From Burkholderiaceae bacterium (GTDB taxonomy: Bacteria; Pseudomonadota; Gammaproteobacteria; Burkholderiales; Burkholderiaceae_D), in NCBI GenBank assembly GCA_014379395.1, contig JACMLV010000883.1, positions 1-8,824 of the forward strand: a stretch of 8,824 nucleotides of DNA, in the 5' to 3' direction. The stretch's first letter is position 1, and the number at the start of each line of letters is the position of its first letter. The notes below the pieces were generated by a model that saw only the letters and a list, made by a program, of their open reading frames with translations, searched no databases and was not told where the DNA came from. Made by a program: the position numbers and the translations under genes. Positions 1-5,870 of the stretch are shown piece by piece.

Positions 1-1901
1 CCGAACACGCGCAGGTAGAAGTACAGCTCGGCCTCCAGTGTGAGCGCGATGTTTTCCGCCTTGCGGAAGCCGTGGCCCTCGCCTTCGAGCGGCACGTAGG
101 CGACCGGCACGCCGCGCGCGCGCAGCGCCTCGACCATCAGCACCGATTGCTGCGGCGGCACCACCTTGTCGTCCAGGCCCTGGAAGAAGATCATCGGCCG
201 CTTCAGGCGCGCGGTGTGGTGGATCGGCGAGCGTTCCAGGTACAGCGCGTCGGCGTGCGGCGCCGGGGCGATCAGGTATTCGTTGTAGTGCGATTCGAAC
301 TTGTGCGAGTCCTGGTCCAGCCCCTTCAGGTCGGACACGCCGTAGTAGCTGGCGCCGACTTTGAAGACGTCGTGGAAGGTCAGCGCGCACAGCGTGGTCA
401 GGCCGCCGGCGCTGCCGCCGCGGATGATCAGGCGCTCGGGATCGGCCAGGCCGCGTTCGGCCAGATAGCGCGCGCCGGCGACGCAGTCGTCGACGTCGAT
501 CACGCCCCACTGGCCTTCGAGCGCGTTGCGGTAGTCGCGCCCGAAGCCGCTGCTGCCGCCGTAGTTCACATCGAGCACGCCGATGCCGCGGCTGGTCCAG
601 TACTGGGTCGCCAGTTTCAGGGTGTTGCTCGCCATGCTGGTCGGGCCGCCGTGGCTGATGACGATCACCGGCGGCTGCTCGCCCTCGGGGGCGGCGTAGT
701 CGGCGTTGTGCGGCGGGTAGAAGAAGGCGTGCGCCGTGCGGCCGCCGCTGCTCGGGTAGCTGACGCTCTCGGGCAACGACAGGTAGCCGAGCGCCGGCAG
801 TTGTTCGATCGAGCGCGCCAGGACTTCGCGCCCGCCGTCGGCCAGGTCGATGCGCGCCAGCTCCAAGGCGATGGTCGGGGCGCCGGCCATCAGCGCGACG
901 AAGCCGGGGCCGACTTTCAGTTCGCGGATTTCCTGATACGGCGTCGGGATGTTTTGCAACGCGCCGCCCTCGGCCGGCAGCAGCGCCAGCCGGCTGACGC
1001 CGTTTTCGATGTAGGTGCAGACGATGTCGCCGCCGGCCGTGAAGTCGTACATGGCGGCGCCGAAGATCCAGTGCGGGGTGGCGAATTCGGCGTGCATCGG
1101 GCACAGCGGTTCGGCGATGTGGCTGTCGGCGCGCAGCCGGTACAGGTTCCACCAGCCGCTGCGGTCGGAGACGAAGTGCAGTTCGCCCGACGGCGACCAT
1201 TCCGGCTGGCAGATCGATTCGCGCGCGCCGCCGGCGATCTTGCGCGCCGGGCCGGGCGCGCCGTCGCTGGCCAGTTCGGCCAGCCACAGTTCGGTGCCTT
1301 GCCACGGCATGCGCGGGTGGTCCCAGCTCAGCCAGGCAAGGCTGCGCCCGTCCGGCGACAGGCGCGGCGACGAGTAGAAATCATTGCCTTCGACCAGCAC
1401 AGTTTCCGCGCCGTCGGCGCCGATCGCGCACAGCGTGTTGACGGGATGCGCGTGGCCGCTTTCGGGGTGCAGTTCGCGCACGCCGATCAGGCGGTGGCGG
1501 CGCGCGTCGACGATGAAGTCGGCGTAACGCGCGCTGCCCGGCGCGGTGAGCGCACGCGGCTCGAGCGCGCCGTCGATCACATAGACGCGGTTGTCGGCGA
1601 AGTGCGAGAAATACACCGTGTCGCCGTCGACCGCGTAGGCGCCGCCGCCGTATTCATGCACGCGGGTGCGGGCGTTGAGCGGGGCCGGCGTCAGTTCCGC
1701 GACCTGGGCGCCGCGCTGGCGCAGCAGGGTGTTGCGGCCGCCTTCGCTGGCCCGTCCGGCCAGCCAGAAGATCGACTCGCCGTCGGCGCCGCCGAGCGTC
1801 AGCTGCGACAGCGGCGAGGCGCCGGCGGCCACCAGTTTGGCGTCGATCGGCGACTGCCACAGGCCGTGGGGGGCGGTTTTTTTCGGGGTGGCGTGGCTCA
1901 T
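1..1901 (-). CDS. S9-family (prolyl oligopeptidase-like) serine peptidase, C-terminus cut by window edge
   Basis: Predicted cytosolic peptidase that would cleave short peptides or acyl-peptides. Seen: 633 codons are present from ATG 1901-1899 to the window edge with no stop. The N-terminal half (about residues 1-380) has the repetitive, Trp/Gly/Asp-rich look of the family's beta-propeller (for example a SPDGRSLAWLSWD stretch). The C-terminal half is an alpha/beta hydrolase: oxyanion-type HGGP at 417-420, an NYGGSSGFGRDYR stretch, nucleophile Ser497 in GGSAGG, Asp577 in LDDKVVPP and His610 in GEGHGF. The order and spacing of the triad fit S9, most like the S9C acylaminoacyl-peptidase group. 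No signal peptide is visible at MSHATPKKTAPHG. GGAG lies about five bases before the ATG, which supports this start. Family proteins are around 640-660 residues, so only a short tail should be missing. It is divergent from hemE. Substrate unknown; family assignment is confident. Confidence 0.93.
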   Translation of the reverse strand, partial: MSHATPKKTAPHGLWQSPIDAKLVAAGASPLSQLTLGGADGESIFWLAGRASEGGRNTLLRQRGAQVAELTPAPLNARTRVHEYGGGAYAVDGDTVYFSHFADNRVYVIDGALEPRALTAPGSARYADFIVDARRHRLIGVRELHPESGHAHPVNTLCAIGADGAETVLVEGNDFYSSPRLSPDGRSLAWLSWDHPRMPWQGTELWLAELASDGAPGPARKIAGGARESICQPEWSPSGELHFVSDRSGWWNLYRLRADSHIAEPLCPMHAEFATPHWIFGAAMYDFTAGGDIVCTYIENGVSRLALLPAEGGALQNIPTPYQEIRELKVGPGFVALMAGAPTIALELARIDLADGGREVLARSIEQLPALGYLSLPESVSYPSSGGRTAHAFFYPPHNADYAAPEGEQPPVIVISHGGPTSMASNTLKLATQYWTSRGIGVLDVNYGGSSGFGRDYRNALEGQWGVIDVDDCVAGARYLAERGLADPERLIIRGGSAGGLTTLCALTFHDVFKVGASYYGVSDLKGLDQDSHKFESHYNEYLIAPAPHADALYLERSPIHHTARLKRPMIFFQGLDDKVVPPQQSVLMVEALRARGVPVAYVPLEGEGHGFRKAENIALTLEAELYFYLRVF

Positions 1902-1956
1902 GCTGGCTCCGTGCAATCAATAAGGGCGGCCCGCGCGGGCGGCGCGGTGTAATCGA

Positions 1957-1992
1957 ACAGGCATCATAGTGAAAGCGCCGGCAATCTTCCAG
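1957..1992 (-). promoter_or_regulatory. Candidate promoter of the S9 peptidase gene
   Basis: On the minus strand TATGAT (1968-1963) matches the sigma70 -10 hexamer at 5 of 6 positions. About 17 bases upstream lies a poor -35 (TGGAAG, 3 of 6). Transcription would start near 1957, giving a leader of about 55 nt that contains the 12-bp palindrome GCCCGCGCGGGC at 1929-1940. It is called from the hexamers alone. Confidence 0.4.
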
Positions 1993-2048
1993 CGAAACTT
2001 CGGTCCTCGGGGGCGCGTCCGCACGCTTGGGCACGGGTATCAAATTGG

Positions 2049-2077
2049 GTGAACCGGCGGCCATTGGGTGCGATAAT
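2049..2077 (+). promoter_or_regulatory. Candidate extended -10 promoter of hemE
   Basis: TGcGATAAT (2069-2077) is an extended -10 motif; GATAAT matches TATAAT at 5 of 6 positions. The -35 position at 17-bp spacing (GTGAAC, 2049-2054) is weak, as is usual for extended -10 promoters. The start would fall near 2084, leaving a leader of about 25 nt before the hemE ATG at 2109. No convincing Shine-Dalgarno is visible in that leader. Confidence 0.5.
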
Positions 2078-2108
2078 AGCGACCTTCTTTAAGCCAACGA
2101 TTGCTTCC

Positions 2109-3185
2109 ATGTCTCAATTCGCCCCGCTCCAGAACGACAATTTCTTGCGCGCGCTGCTGCGCCAGCCGACCGACTACACCCCGGTGTGGCTGATGCGCCA
2201 GGCCGGCCGCTACCTGCCGGAATACCGCGCCACGCGCGCGCGCGCCGGCTCCTTCATGGGCCTGGCCACGAGCCCGGATTACGCGACCGAGGTGACGTTG
2301 CAGCCGATCGACCGTTTCCCTCTCGACGCGGCGATCCTGTTCTCGGACATCCTGACGGTGCCCGACGCGATGGGCCTGGGCCTGTATTTCGTCGAGGGCG
2401 AGGGGCCGAAGTTCGAGCGCCCGCTGCGCACCGAGCAGGACGTGATGGCGCTGCGCCTGCCCGAGCCGGGTTCGCTCGACTATGTGTTCAACGCGGTGAC
2501 GCAGATCCGCACCGAGCTCAACGGCCGGGTGCCGCTGATCGGCTTTTCGGGCAGCCCGTGGACGCTGGCTTGCTACATGGTCGAGGGCGGCGGCTCGAAG
2601 GAGTTCCACACCATCAAGAAGATGCTGTACAACCGCCCGGACCTGATGCACCACATTCTGGCCACCAATGCCACCGCCGTCGCGCAATACCTGAACGCGC
2701 AGATCGACGCCGGCGCGCAGGCGGTGATGATTTTCGATTCGTGGGGCGGGGCGCTGGCCGACGGCGCCTATCAAGAGTTCTCGCTGCGCTACATGCAGCA
2801 GGTCGTGGCCCAGCTGAAGCGTGAAAAGGACGGCGTCAAAATCCCGGCCATCGTGTTCACCAAGGGCGGCGGCCAGTGGATCGAGGAAATCGCCGGCATC
2901 GGCGCCGACGCGGTCGGCCTCGACTGGACGGTGGATTTGACGCGCGCGCGCGCGCTCGTTGGCGACCAGGTCGGCTTGCAGGGCAATCTGGACCCGGCGA
3001 TCCTGTTCGCCAGCCCGGATCAGATCCGCGCCGAGGTGGCGAAGGTGCTGAAGGCCTTCGGCGCGCCGGGCCACGGCCATGTGTTCAATCTCGGCCACGG
3101 CATTTCGCAGTTCACCTCGCCCGACGCGGTGGCGGCGATGGTCGAGGCCGTGCATAGCCAGAGCCGGGCCCTGCGCGGCGCCTGA
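2109..3185 (+). CDS. hemE: Uroporphyrinogen III decarboxylase
   Basis: Removes the four acetate carboxyl groups of uroporphyrinogen III to give coproporphyrinogen III in cytosolic haem synthesis, without a cofactor. Seen: 358 residues against 354 in E. coli, and similar to E. coli HemE along the full length. The signature MRQAGRYLPEYR holds Arg30 and Arg34; FSDIL holds the catalytic Asp80; GFSGSPWTLACYM holds Tyr156; IFDSWGG holds Ser211; FNLGHGI holds His330. These correspond to human Arg37, Arg41, Asp86, Tyr164, Ser219 and His339. The ATG at 2109 is chosen because it gives the normal family N-terminus (MSQFAPLQNDNFLRALLRQP). An in-frame GTG at 2049 lies upstream of the likely promoter and adds 20 non-family residues. 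The gene looks monocistronic, with its own promoter and a strong terminator, and the gene-free region with DnaA-like boxes follows. Confidence 0.98.
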   Translation: MSQFAPLQNDNFLRALLRQPTDYTPVWLMRQAGRYLPEYRATRARAGSFMGLATSPDYATEVTLQPIDRFPLDAAILFSDILTVPDAMGLGLYFVEGEGPKFERPLRTEQDVMALRLPEPGSLDYVFNAVTQIRTELNGRVPLIGFSGSPWTLACYMVEGGGSKEFHTIKKMLYNRPDLMHHILATNATAVAQYLNAQIDAGAQAVMIFDSWGGALADGAYQEFSLRYMQQVVAQLKREKDGVKIPAIVFTKGGGQWIEEIAGIGADAVGLDWTVDLTRARALVGDQVGLQGNLDPAILFASPDQIRAEVAKVLKAFGAPGHGHVFNLGHGISQFTSPDAVAAMVEAVHSQSRALRGA

Positions 3186-3202
3186 TCGGTTCGCACGGCG
3201 CC

Positions 3203-3240
3203 GGGCGGGTTTCATGGCGAAGCCCGCCCCTTTCACTTTT
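3203..3240 (+). terminator. Intrinsic terminator of hemE
   Basis: It starts 18 bases after the hemE stop. An 11-bp stem pairs 3203-3213 (gggcgggtttc) with 3219-3229 (gaagcccgccc), with one T.G wobble and a 5-nt loop (atggc). It is followed by the T-rich stretch ctttcactttt to 3240. A second inverted repeat, ctttcac 3230-3236 with gtgaaag 3247-3253, lies just after it and may add to the structure. Confidence 0.85.
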
Positions 3241-3258
3241 GCTTTGGTGAAAGTCGAC

Positions 3259-3267
3259 TTATTCACA
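3259..3267 (+). promoter_or_regulatory. DnaA box, TTATTCACA
   Basis: Exact match to TTATNCACA, the first of the seven boxes. It lies six bases before a perfect hairpin (3273-3293) and about 60 bases before the most AT-rich part of the region. Confidence 0.6.
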
Positions 3268-3272
3268 ATTTA

Positions 3273-3293
3273 TTTTCGGCGCGAAGCCGAAAA
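3273..3293. repeat. Perfect 8-bp hairpin, ttttcggc/gccgaaaa
   Basis: Stem 3273-3280 with 3286-3293 and loop gcgaa. Neither strand has a T tract after the stem (A follows on the plus strand, aaaataaa on the minus), so it does not look like a terminator. Its place beside a DnaA box suggests a structural element of the region. Function unknown. Confidence 0.45.
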
Positions 3294-3300
3294 AAAGTGA

Positions 3301-3390
3301 ATGTTGCGTTTTAGGTATGCGATGTAAGCAATTGATTTATAAGTAAATTGATTCATATTTTGGTTGGAATGGTTTACCTTTAAGCAATCT
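3301..3390. other. AT-rich segment, candidate DNA unwinding element
   Basis: 27 G/C in 90 bases (30%), falling to 4 in 30 at 3331-3360. AATTGATT is repeated at 3330-3337 and 3346-3353 (16-bp period) and TAAGCAAT at 3325-3332 and 3381-3388. It sits between the DnaA box at 3259 and the paired boxes at 3422, as expected for an unwinding element. The same composition also produces promoter-like hexamers (TTGATT 3332, CATATT 3354), so a promoter is an alternative. Confidence 0.4.
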
Positions 3391-3421
3391 TGCGACTGCG
3401 CACCGAGAATTTGTCACTTTA

Positions 3422-3443
3422 TTGTCCACAAAGTTATCAACAG
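3422..3443 (+). promoter_or_regulatory. Paired DnaA-like boxes, first copy of duplicated module
   Basis: TTGTCCACA (3422-3430) and TTATCAACA (3434-3442) in direct orientation, separated by AAG and followed by G. Each box differs from TTATCCACA at one position. The arrangement is repeated at 3765-3786 with a single base change in 22. The partly inverted sequence agtggacaa at 3449-3457 adds a weaker minus-strand match (two mismatches). Confidence 0.5.
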
Positions 3444-3510
3444 GCTGGAGTGGACAATTTGGATTTCGGAAAAAATTGATTTACCGCAAGGTTTACCCAT
3501 GGGCGATGTG

Positions 3511-3516
3511 TAGAAT
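3511..3516 (+). promoter_or_regulatory. Candidate -10 of an intergenic transcript
   Basis: TAGAAT matches TATAAT at 5 of 6 positions. No good -35 is seen at 16-18 bp. It is listed because a strong orphan terminator ends at 3596, so some plus-strand transcript should start upstream. A start near 3523 would give an RNA of about 75 nt. Confidence 0.25.
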
Positions 3517-3522
3517 CTTTCG

Positions 3523-3597
3523 CCTGAGTTCGCTTGAAGGGGCATCCGCGGCTTGCATCGGGAGGTTGATAAGGCCCGCTGAAACGGGTTTTTTTTC
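3523..3597 (+). ncRNA. Possible small RNA ending at an orphan intrinsic terminator
   Basis: The stretch ends in a terminator with eight T residues but has no gene before it: hemE is already terminated at 3240. It contains GCATC twice (3543, 3555) and the palindrome CCGCGG (3546-3551). I do not recognise it as any known RNA family. The 5' end is a guess from the TAGAAT hexamer at 3511. It could instead be an untranslated leader with an attenuator for priA, or a transcription block within the DnaA-box region. Confidence 0.3.
3571..3596 (+). terminator. Orphan intrinsic terminator upstream of priA
   Basis: Stem aaggcccg (3571-3578) with cgggtttt (3585-3592), of which CCCG/CGGG is the strong core and two pairs are G.T. 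The loop is ctgaaa and the T tract covers 3589-3596. It is on the plus strand, 230 bases before priA. The reverse strand has no T tract after the stem, so it acts in one direction. Confidence 0.6.
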
Positions 3598-3612
3598 CGC
3601 TCAATACATCAC

Positions 3613-3621
3613 TTATGCACA
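3613..3621 (+). promoter_or_regulatory. DnaA box, TTATGCACA
   Basis: Exact match to TTATNCACA, isolated between the orphan terminator and the palindromes at 3642-3695. Confidence 0.55.
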
Positions 3622-3641
3622 GAGTGCAAGAAAAATAAGCG

Positions 3642-3664
3642 TTTTTCCCCTCGTCGGGGAGGAA
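3642..3664. repeat. Hairpin around tcccc/gggga
   Basis: Core stem tcccc 3646-3650 with gggga 3656-3660 and loop tcgtc. It extends outward through two G.T and two A.T pairs to 3642/3664. No T tract follows on either strand, so it is a structured element rather than a terminator. Confidence 0.35.
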
Positions 3665-3681
3665 ATTGCAAGTCATTGATT

Positions 3682-3695
3682 ATAAAGCGCTTTAT
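3682..3695. repeat. 14-bp perfect palindrome ATAAAGCGCTTTAT
   Basis: Perfect dyad in a very AT-rich stretch (3675-3703 apart from the GCGC centre). It could be an operator for a dimeric regulator or part of an unwinding element. TATAAA at 3681-3686 also resembles a -10 hexamer but has no -35. No specific regulator is recognised. Confidence 0.4.
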
Positions 3696-3744
3696 TTTAT
3701 TGTCCCCGGCGACTGCGTGGCTATCCCCAGTTCGCCGCCAAGCT

Positions 3745-3786
3745 TTCTCCACATCAATTTTGCTTTGTCCACAAAGTTATCCACAG
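3745..3786 (+). promoter_or_regulatory. Triple DnaA-box cluster upstream of priA, including the consensus box
   Basis: TTCTCCACA (3745-3753), TTGTCCACA (3765-3773) and the consensus TTATCCACA (3777-3785), all on the plus strand. The last two repeat the paired module of 3422-3443. The consensus box ends 40 bases before the priA ATG. Bound DnaA would cover the likely priA promoter, so DnaA control of priA is possible. Confidence 0.6.
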
Positions 3787-3789
3787 AAT
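3760..3789 (+). promoter_or_regulatory. Weak candidate priA promoter
   Basis: TTGCTT (3760-3765) and CAGAAT (3784-3789) at 18-bp spacing match the -35 at 3 of 6 and the -10 at 4 of 6 positions. It is embedded in the DnaA boxes. This is the best pair I find close to priA, but it is weak. Confidence 0.22.
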
Positions 3790-3825
3790 TTTCCAGTGTC
3801 CGTTTTCATGCAGATTGGTAGATAA

Positions 3826-5847
3826 ATGACGTCCTGCATCCTGAAAATCGCGCTCGACACGCCGCTCAACGTTTTCTTCGATTACAACTGGCCTTGCGCT
3901 GACTCAACTCCCGCGCAAATCGGCCAATTGGCGCTGGTGCCGTTCGGTTCGCGCGAGGTGGTGGGCCTGATCGTCGGGATCGCCGAGACGACCGATGTGC
4001 CGCCGGACAAGCTCAAGGATGCGCTGGCGCTGCGCAGCCAGCTCGCGCCCCTGTCGGCGCAATGGCTGGCGCTGGCCGGCTTCGCCGCCGACTATTACCA
4101 GCGCCCGCTGGGCGAGGTCGCGCTGCCCGGCCTGCCGAAGAATCTGCGGGTGCTGACCACGGTCGCGCTCGACCGCGCCATCAAGAAGCTCGACAAACAA
4201 AACGCGGCGCACGATGGCGCCCCGTCCGACATGCCGGCCCTCAATCCCGCCCAGCAAGAGGCGGCCGACGCCATCGGCGGCGCGCAGGACTTCGCGCCGA
4301 CCCTGCTGTACGGCGTGACCGGCAGCGGCAAGACCGAGGTCTACCTGCAAGCCTGCGCCCAGCTGCTGGCGCGCGAGGCCGAGGCGCAGATCCTGATCCT
4401 GGTGCCGGAAATCAACCTGACGCCCCAGTTGGAGGGCAACATCCGGGCGCGTTTCCCCGGCGTCATGCTGGCCACCCTGCACAGCAGCCTGTCCGAGGGC
4501 GAGCGCATGCTGCACTGGCTGGCCGCGCACCAGGGCAAGGCGCGCATCGTGCTCGGCACCCGGCTGGCGATCCTGGCCTCGCTGCCGCAACTGAAACTGA
4601 TCGTCATCGACGAGGAGCACGACCCGTCCTACAAGCAGCAGGAGGGCCTGCGCTATTCGGCGCGCGACCTGGCCGTCTGGCGCGCCTGGCAGCTGGGCAT
4701 CCCGATCGTGCTTGGCTCGGCCACCCCGTCGCTCGAGAGCTGGCACCACGCCCAGTCGGGCCGCTACCGCAAGCTCGAATTGCGCGAGCGCGCCGTCAAG
4801 GACGCGGTGTTGCCGCGCGTGAAGCTGCTCGACATGGAGCGCGACAAGCCCAAGGATGGCCTGACCTCGCACCTGATCGCCGCCCTGAAACTGCGCATGG
4901 AGCGCGGCGAGCAATCGCTGCTGTTTTTGAACCGGCGCGGCTACGCCCCCGTGATCTGCTGCGAGGCCTGCGGCTGGATCAGCAATTGCACGCGCTGCAC
5001 CTCGTTCATGGTGCTGCATAAGCCGGAGCATCGGCTGCGCTGCCACCATTGCAGCCTGGAACTGCGCATCCCGCGTCATTGCCCCGATTGCGGCAACGTC
5101 GACTTGCAGCCGCTCGGGCGCGGCACTCAGCGCGTCGAGGAGGGCTTGCAGCAACTGTTTCCAGAGGCGCGCATCCTGCGCATCGACGCCGACTCGACCC
5201 GCAAGAAGGGCAGCGCGCAGGAAGCCTTCGACAGCGTGCACCGGGGCGAGGTCGACATCCTGATCGGCACCCAGATGGTGGCCAAGGGGCATGACTTTAA
5301 AAAGCTGACCCTGGTCGGCATTCTGAACCCGGACACCGCCCTGTTTTCGCAGGACTACCGCGCCAGCGAGCGCCTGTTCGCGCAGCTGATGCAGGTGGCG
5401 GGCCGGGCCGGGCGCGCCGCGCGCACCGAGGGCGGCAGCGTCAGCGAAGTGCTGATCCAGACCCGCTACCCGACCCATGCGCTGTACGCGGCCGTGGTCG
5501 GCCACGATTACGACCAGTTCGCCGGCAGCCTGCTCGAGGAGCGCCGCCAGGCCCTGCTGCCGCCGTACCTGTTCCAGGCGCTGCTGCGCGCCGAGGCGCC
5601 CAAGCTGGCCGCCGCGATCGAGTTTTTGGAATTGGCCAAGAGCTATGCCGACTATCCGGGCATCACGGTCAACGATCCGATCCCGATGAGCATGACGCGC
5701 GTCTACAACGTCGACCGCGCCCAGCTGCTGCTCGAATCGAGTTCGCGCCCGGCCATGCAGGCGTTCCTGAAGGAGTGGCTGGCCACGCTGCGCGAATTGA
5801 AAAGCCGCGTCAAATGGTCGCTTGAAGTCGATCCGCTTGATATCTAA
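3826..5847 (+). CDS. priA: Primosomal protein N' (replication-restart helicase PriA)
   Basis: 3'-5' superfamily 2 DNA helicase that recognises abandoned forks and D-loops and starts reloading of the replicative helicase. Seen: N-terminal 3'-OH-binding domain about residues 1-105 (VPFGSREVVGLIVG); Walker A GVTGSGKT 163-170 with Lys169; Walker B DEEH 262-265; eight zinc ligands as four CxxC pairs, Cys379/382, 388/391, 406/409 and 419/422; GTQMVAKGHDF 481-491; QVAGRAGR 523-530; a C-terminal end VDPLDI matching the family. It has 673 residues against 732 in E. coli. Most of the difference lies between about residues 106 and 138, where E. coli has its winged-helix domain, so that domain appears reduced or absent. 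ATG 3826 gives the normal family N-terminus. The ribosome-binding site is weak (ggtag, 7 bases upstream). It follows the DnaA-box region, and DnaA control is possible. Confidence 0.97.
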   Translation: MTSCILKIALDTPLNVFFDYNWPCADSTPAQIGQLALVPFGSREVVGLIVGIAETTDVPPDKLKDALALRSQLAPLSAQWLALAGFAADYYQRPLGEVALPGLPKNLRVLTTVALDRAIKKLDKQNAAHDGAPSDMPALNPAQQEAADAIGGAQDFAPTLLYGVTGSGKTEVYLQACAQLLAREAEAQILILVPEINLTPQLEGNIRARFPGVMLATLHSSLSEGERMLHWLAAHQGKARIVLGTRLAILASLPQLKLIVIDEEHDPSYKQQEGLRYSARDLAVWRAWQLGIPIVLGSATPSLESWHHAQSGRYRKLELRERAVKDAVLPRVKLLDMERDKPKDGLTSHLIAALKLRMERGEQSLLFLNRRGYAPVICCEACGWISNCTRCTSFMVLHKPEHRLRCHHCSLELRIPRHCPDCGNVDLQPLGRGTQRVEEGLQQLFPEARILRIDADSTRKKGSAQEAFDSVHRGEVDILIGTQMVAKGHDFKKLTLVGILNPDTALFSQDYRASERLFAQLMQVAGRAGRAARTEGGSVSEVLIQTRYPTHALYAAVVGHDYDQFAGSLLEERRQALLPPYLFQALLRAEAPKLAAAIEFLELAKSYADYPGITVNDPIPMSMTRVYNVDRAQLLLESSSRPAMQAFLKEWLATLRELKSRVKWSLEVDPLDI

Positions 5848-5870
5848 GCTGGGGTAAACGTCAGCAGTTC

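Larger units (their letters stand above)
3241..3825 (+). other. Candidate replication origin or DnaA-binding locus between hemE and priA
   Basis: A gene-free region, about 43% GC by hand count against roughly two thirds in the flanking genes. It contains seven DnaA-box-like 9-mers, all on the plus strand. Three match TTATNCACA exactly (3259-3267, 3613-3621, 3777-3785). Four differ at one position (3422-3430, 3434-3442, 3745-3753, 3765-3773). A core at 3331-3360 has only 4 G/C in 30 bases. The heptamer ATTGATT occurs four times (3331, 3347, 3476, 3675), and GCGACTGCG (3392, 3709) and TTTATTGTCC (3418, 3696) are each repeated once. Known: bacterial oriC regions combine DnaA boxes with an adjacent AT-rich unwinding element, and Caulobacter oriC lies next to hemE. 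Inferred: this is an origin, a former origin, or a DnaA titration/regulatory site. Against the main-origin reading, dnaA, dnaN, gyrB, rpmH and mnmG are not in the window. Confidence 0.55.

Noticed and set aside
72..1952. Long plus-strand open frame opposite the S9 peptidase (626 codons)
   Set aside because: It is antisense to a gene with an intact catalytic triad, has Arg/Ala/Val-rich low-complexity composition and no family resemblance. It is an effect of high GC at codon position three. The same applies to the long minus-strand frames opposite hemE (2040-3266), priA (3904-5922) and rep (6499-8592).
1654..2064. 136-codon minus-strand frame across the S9 peptidase start
   Set aside because: It overlaps the peptidase in another frame and has Arg/Pro-rich shadow composition; the peptidase frame has the ribosome-binding site and catalytic motifs.
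2049..2108. GTG 2049 as the hemE start
   Set aside because: It would place the start upstream of the probable -10 and add 20 residues unlike HemE; ATG 2109 matches the family N-terminus.
3273..3293. Hairpin as a terminator
   Set aside because: The stem is followed by A residues on the plus strand and aaaataaa on the minus strand, so there is no T tract in either direction.
3079..3300. 73-codon frame overlapping the end of hemE
   Set aside because: It runs through the hemE terminator hairpin and the first DnaA box, and has no family resemblance.
3422..3679. 85-codon plus-strand and 79-codon minus-strand (3437-3676) frames in the hemE-priA gap
   Set aside because: They run across DnaA-like boxes and the intrinsic terminator. 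I found no convincing ribosome-binding site or recognisable domain, and frames of this length arise easily by chance.
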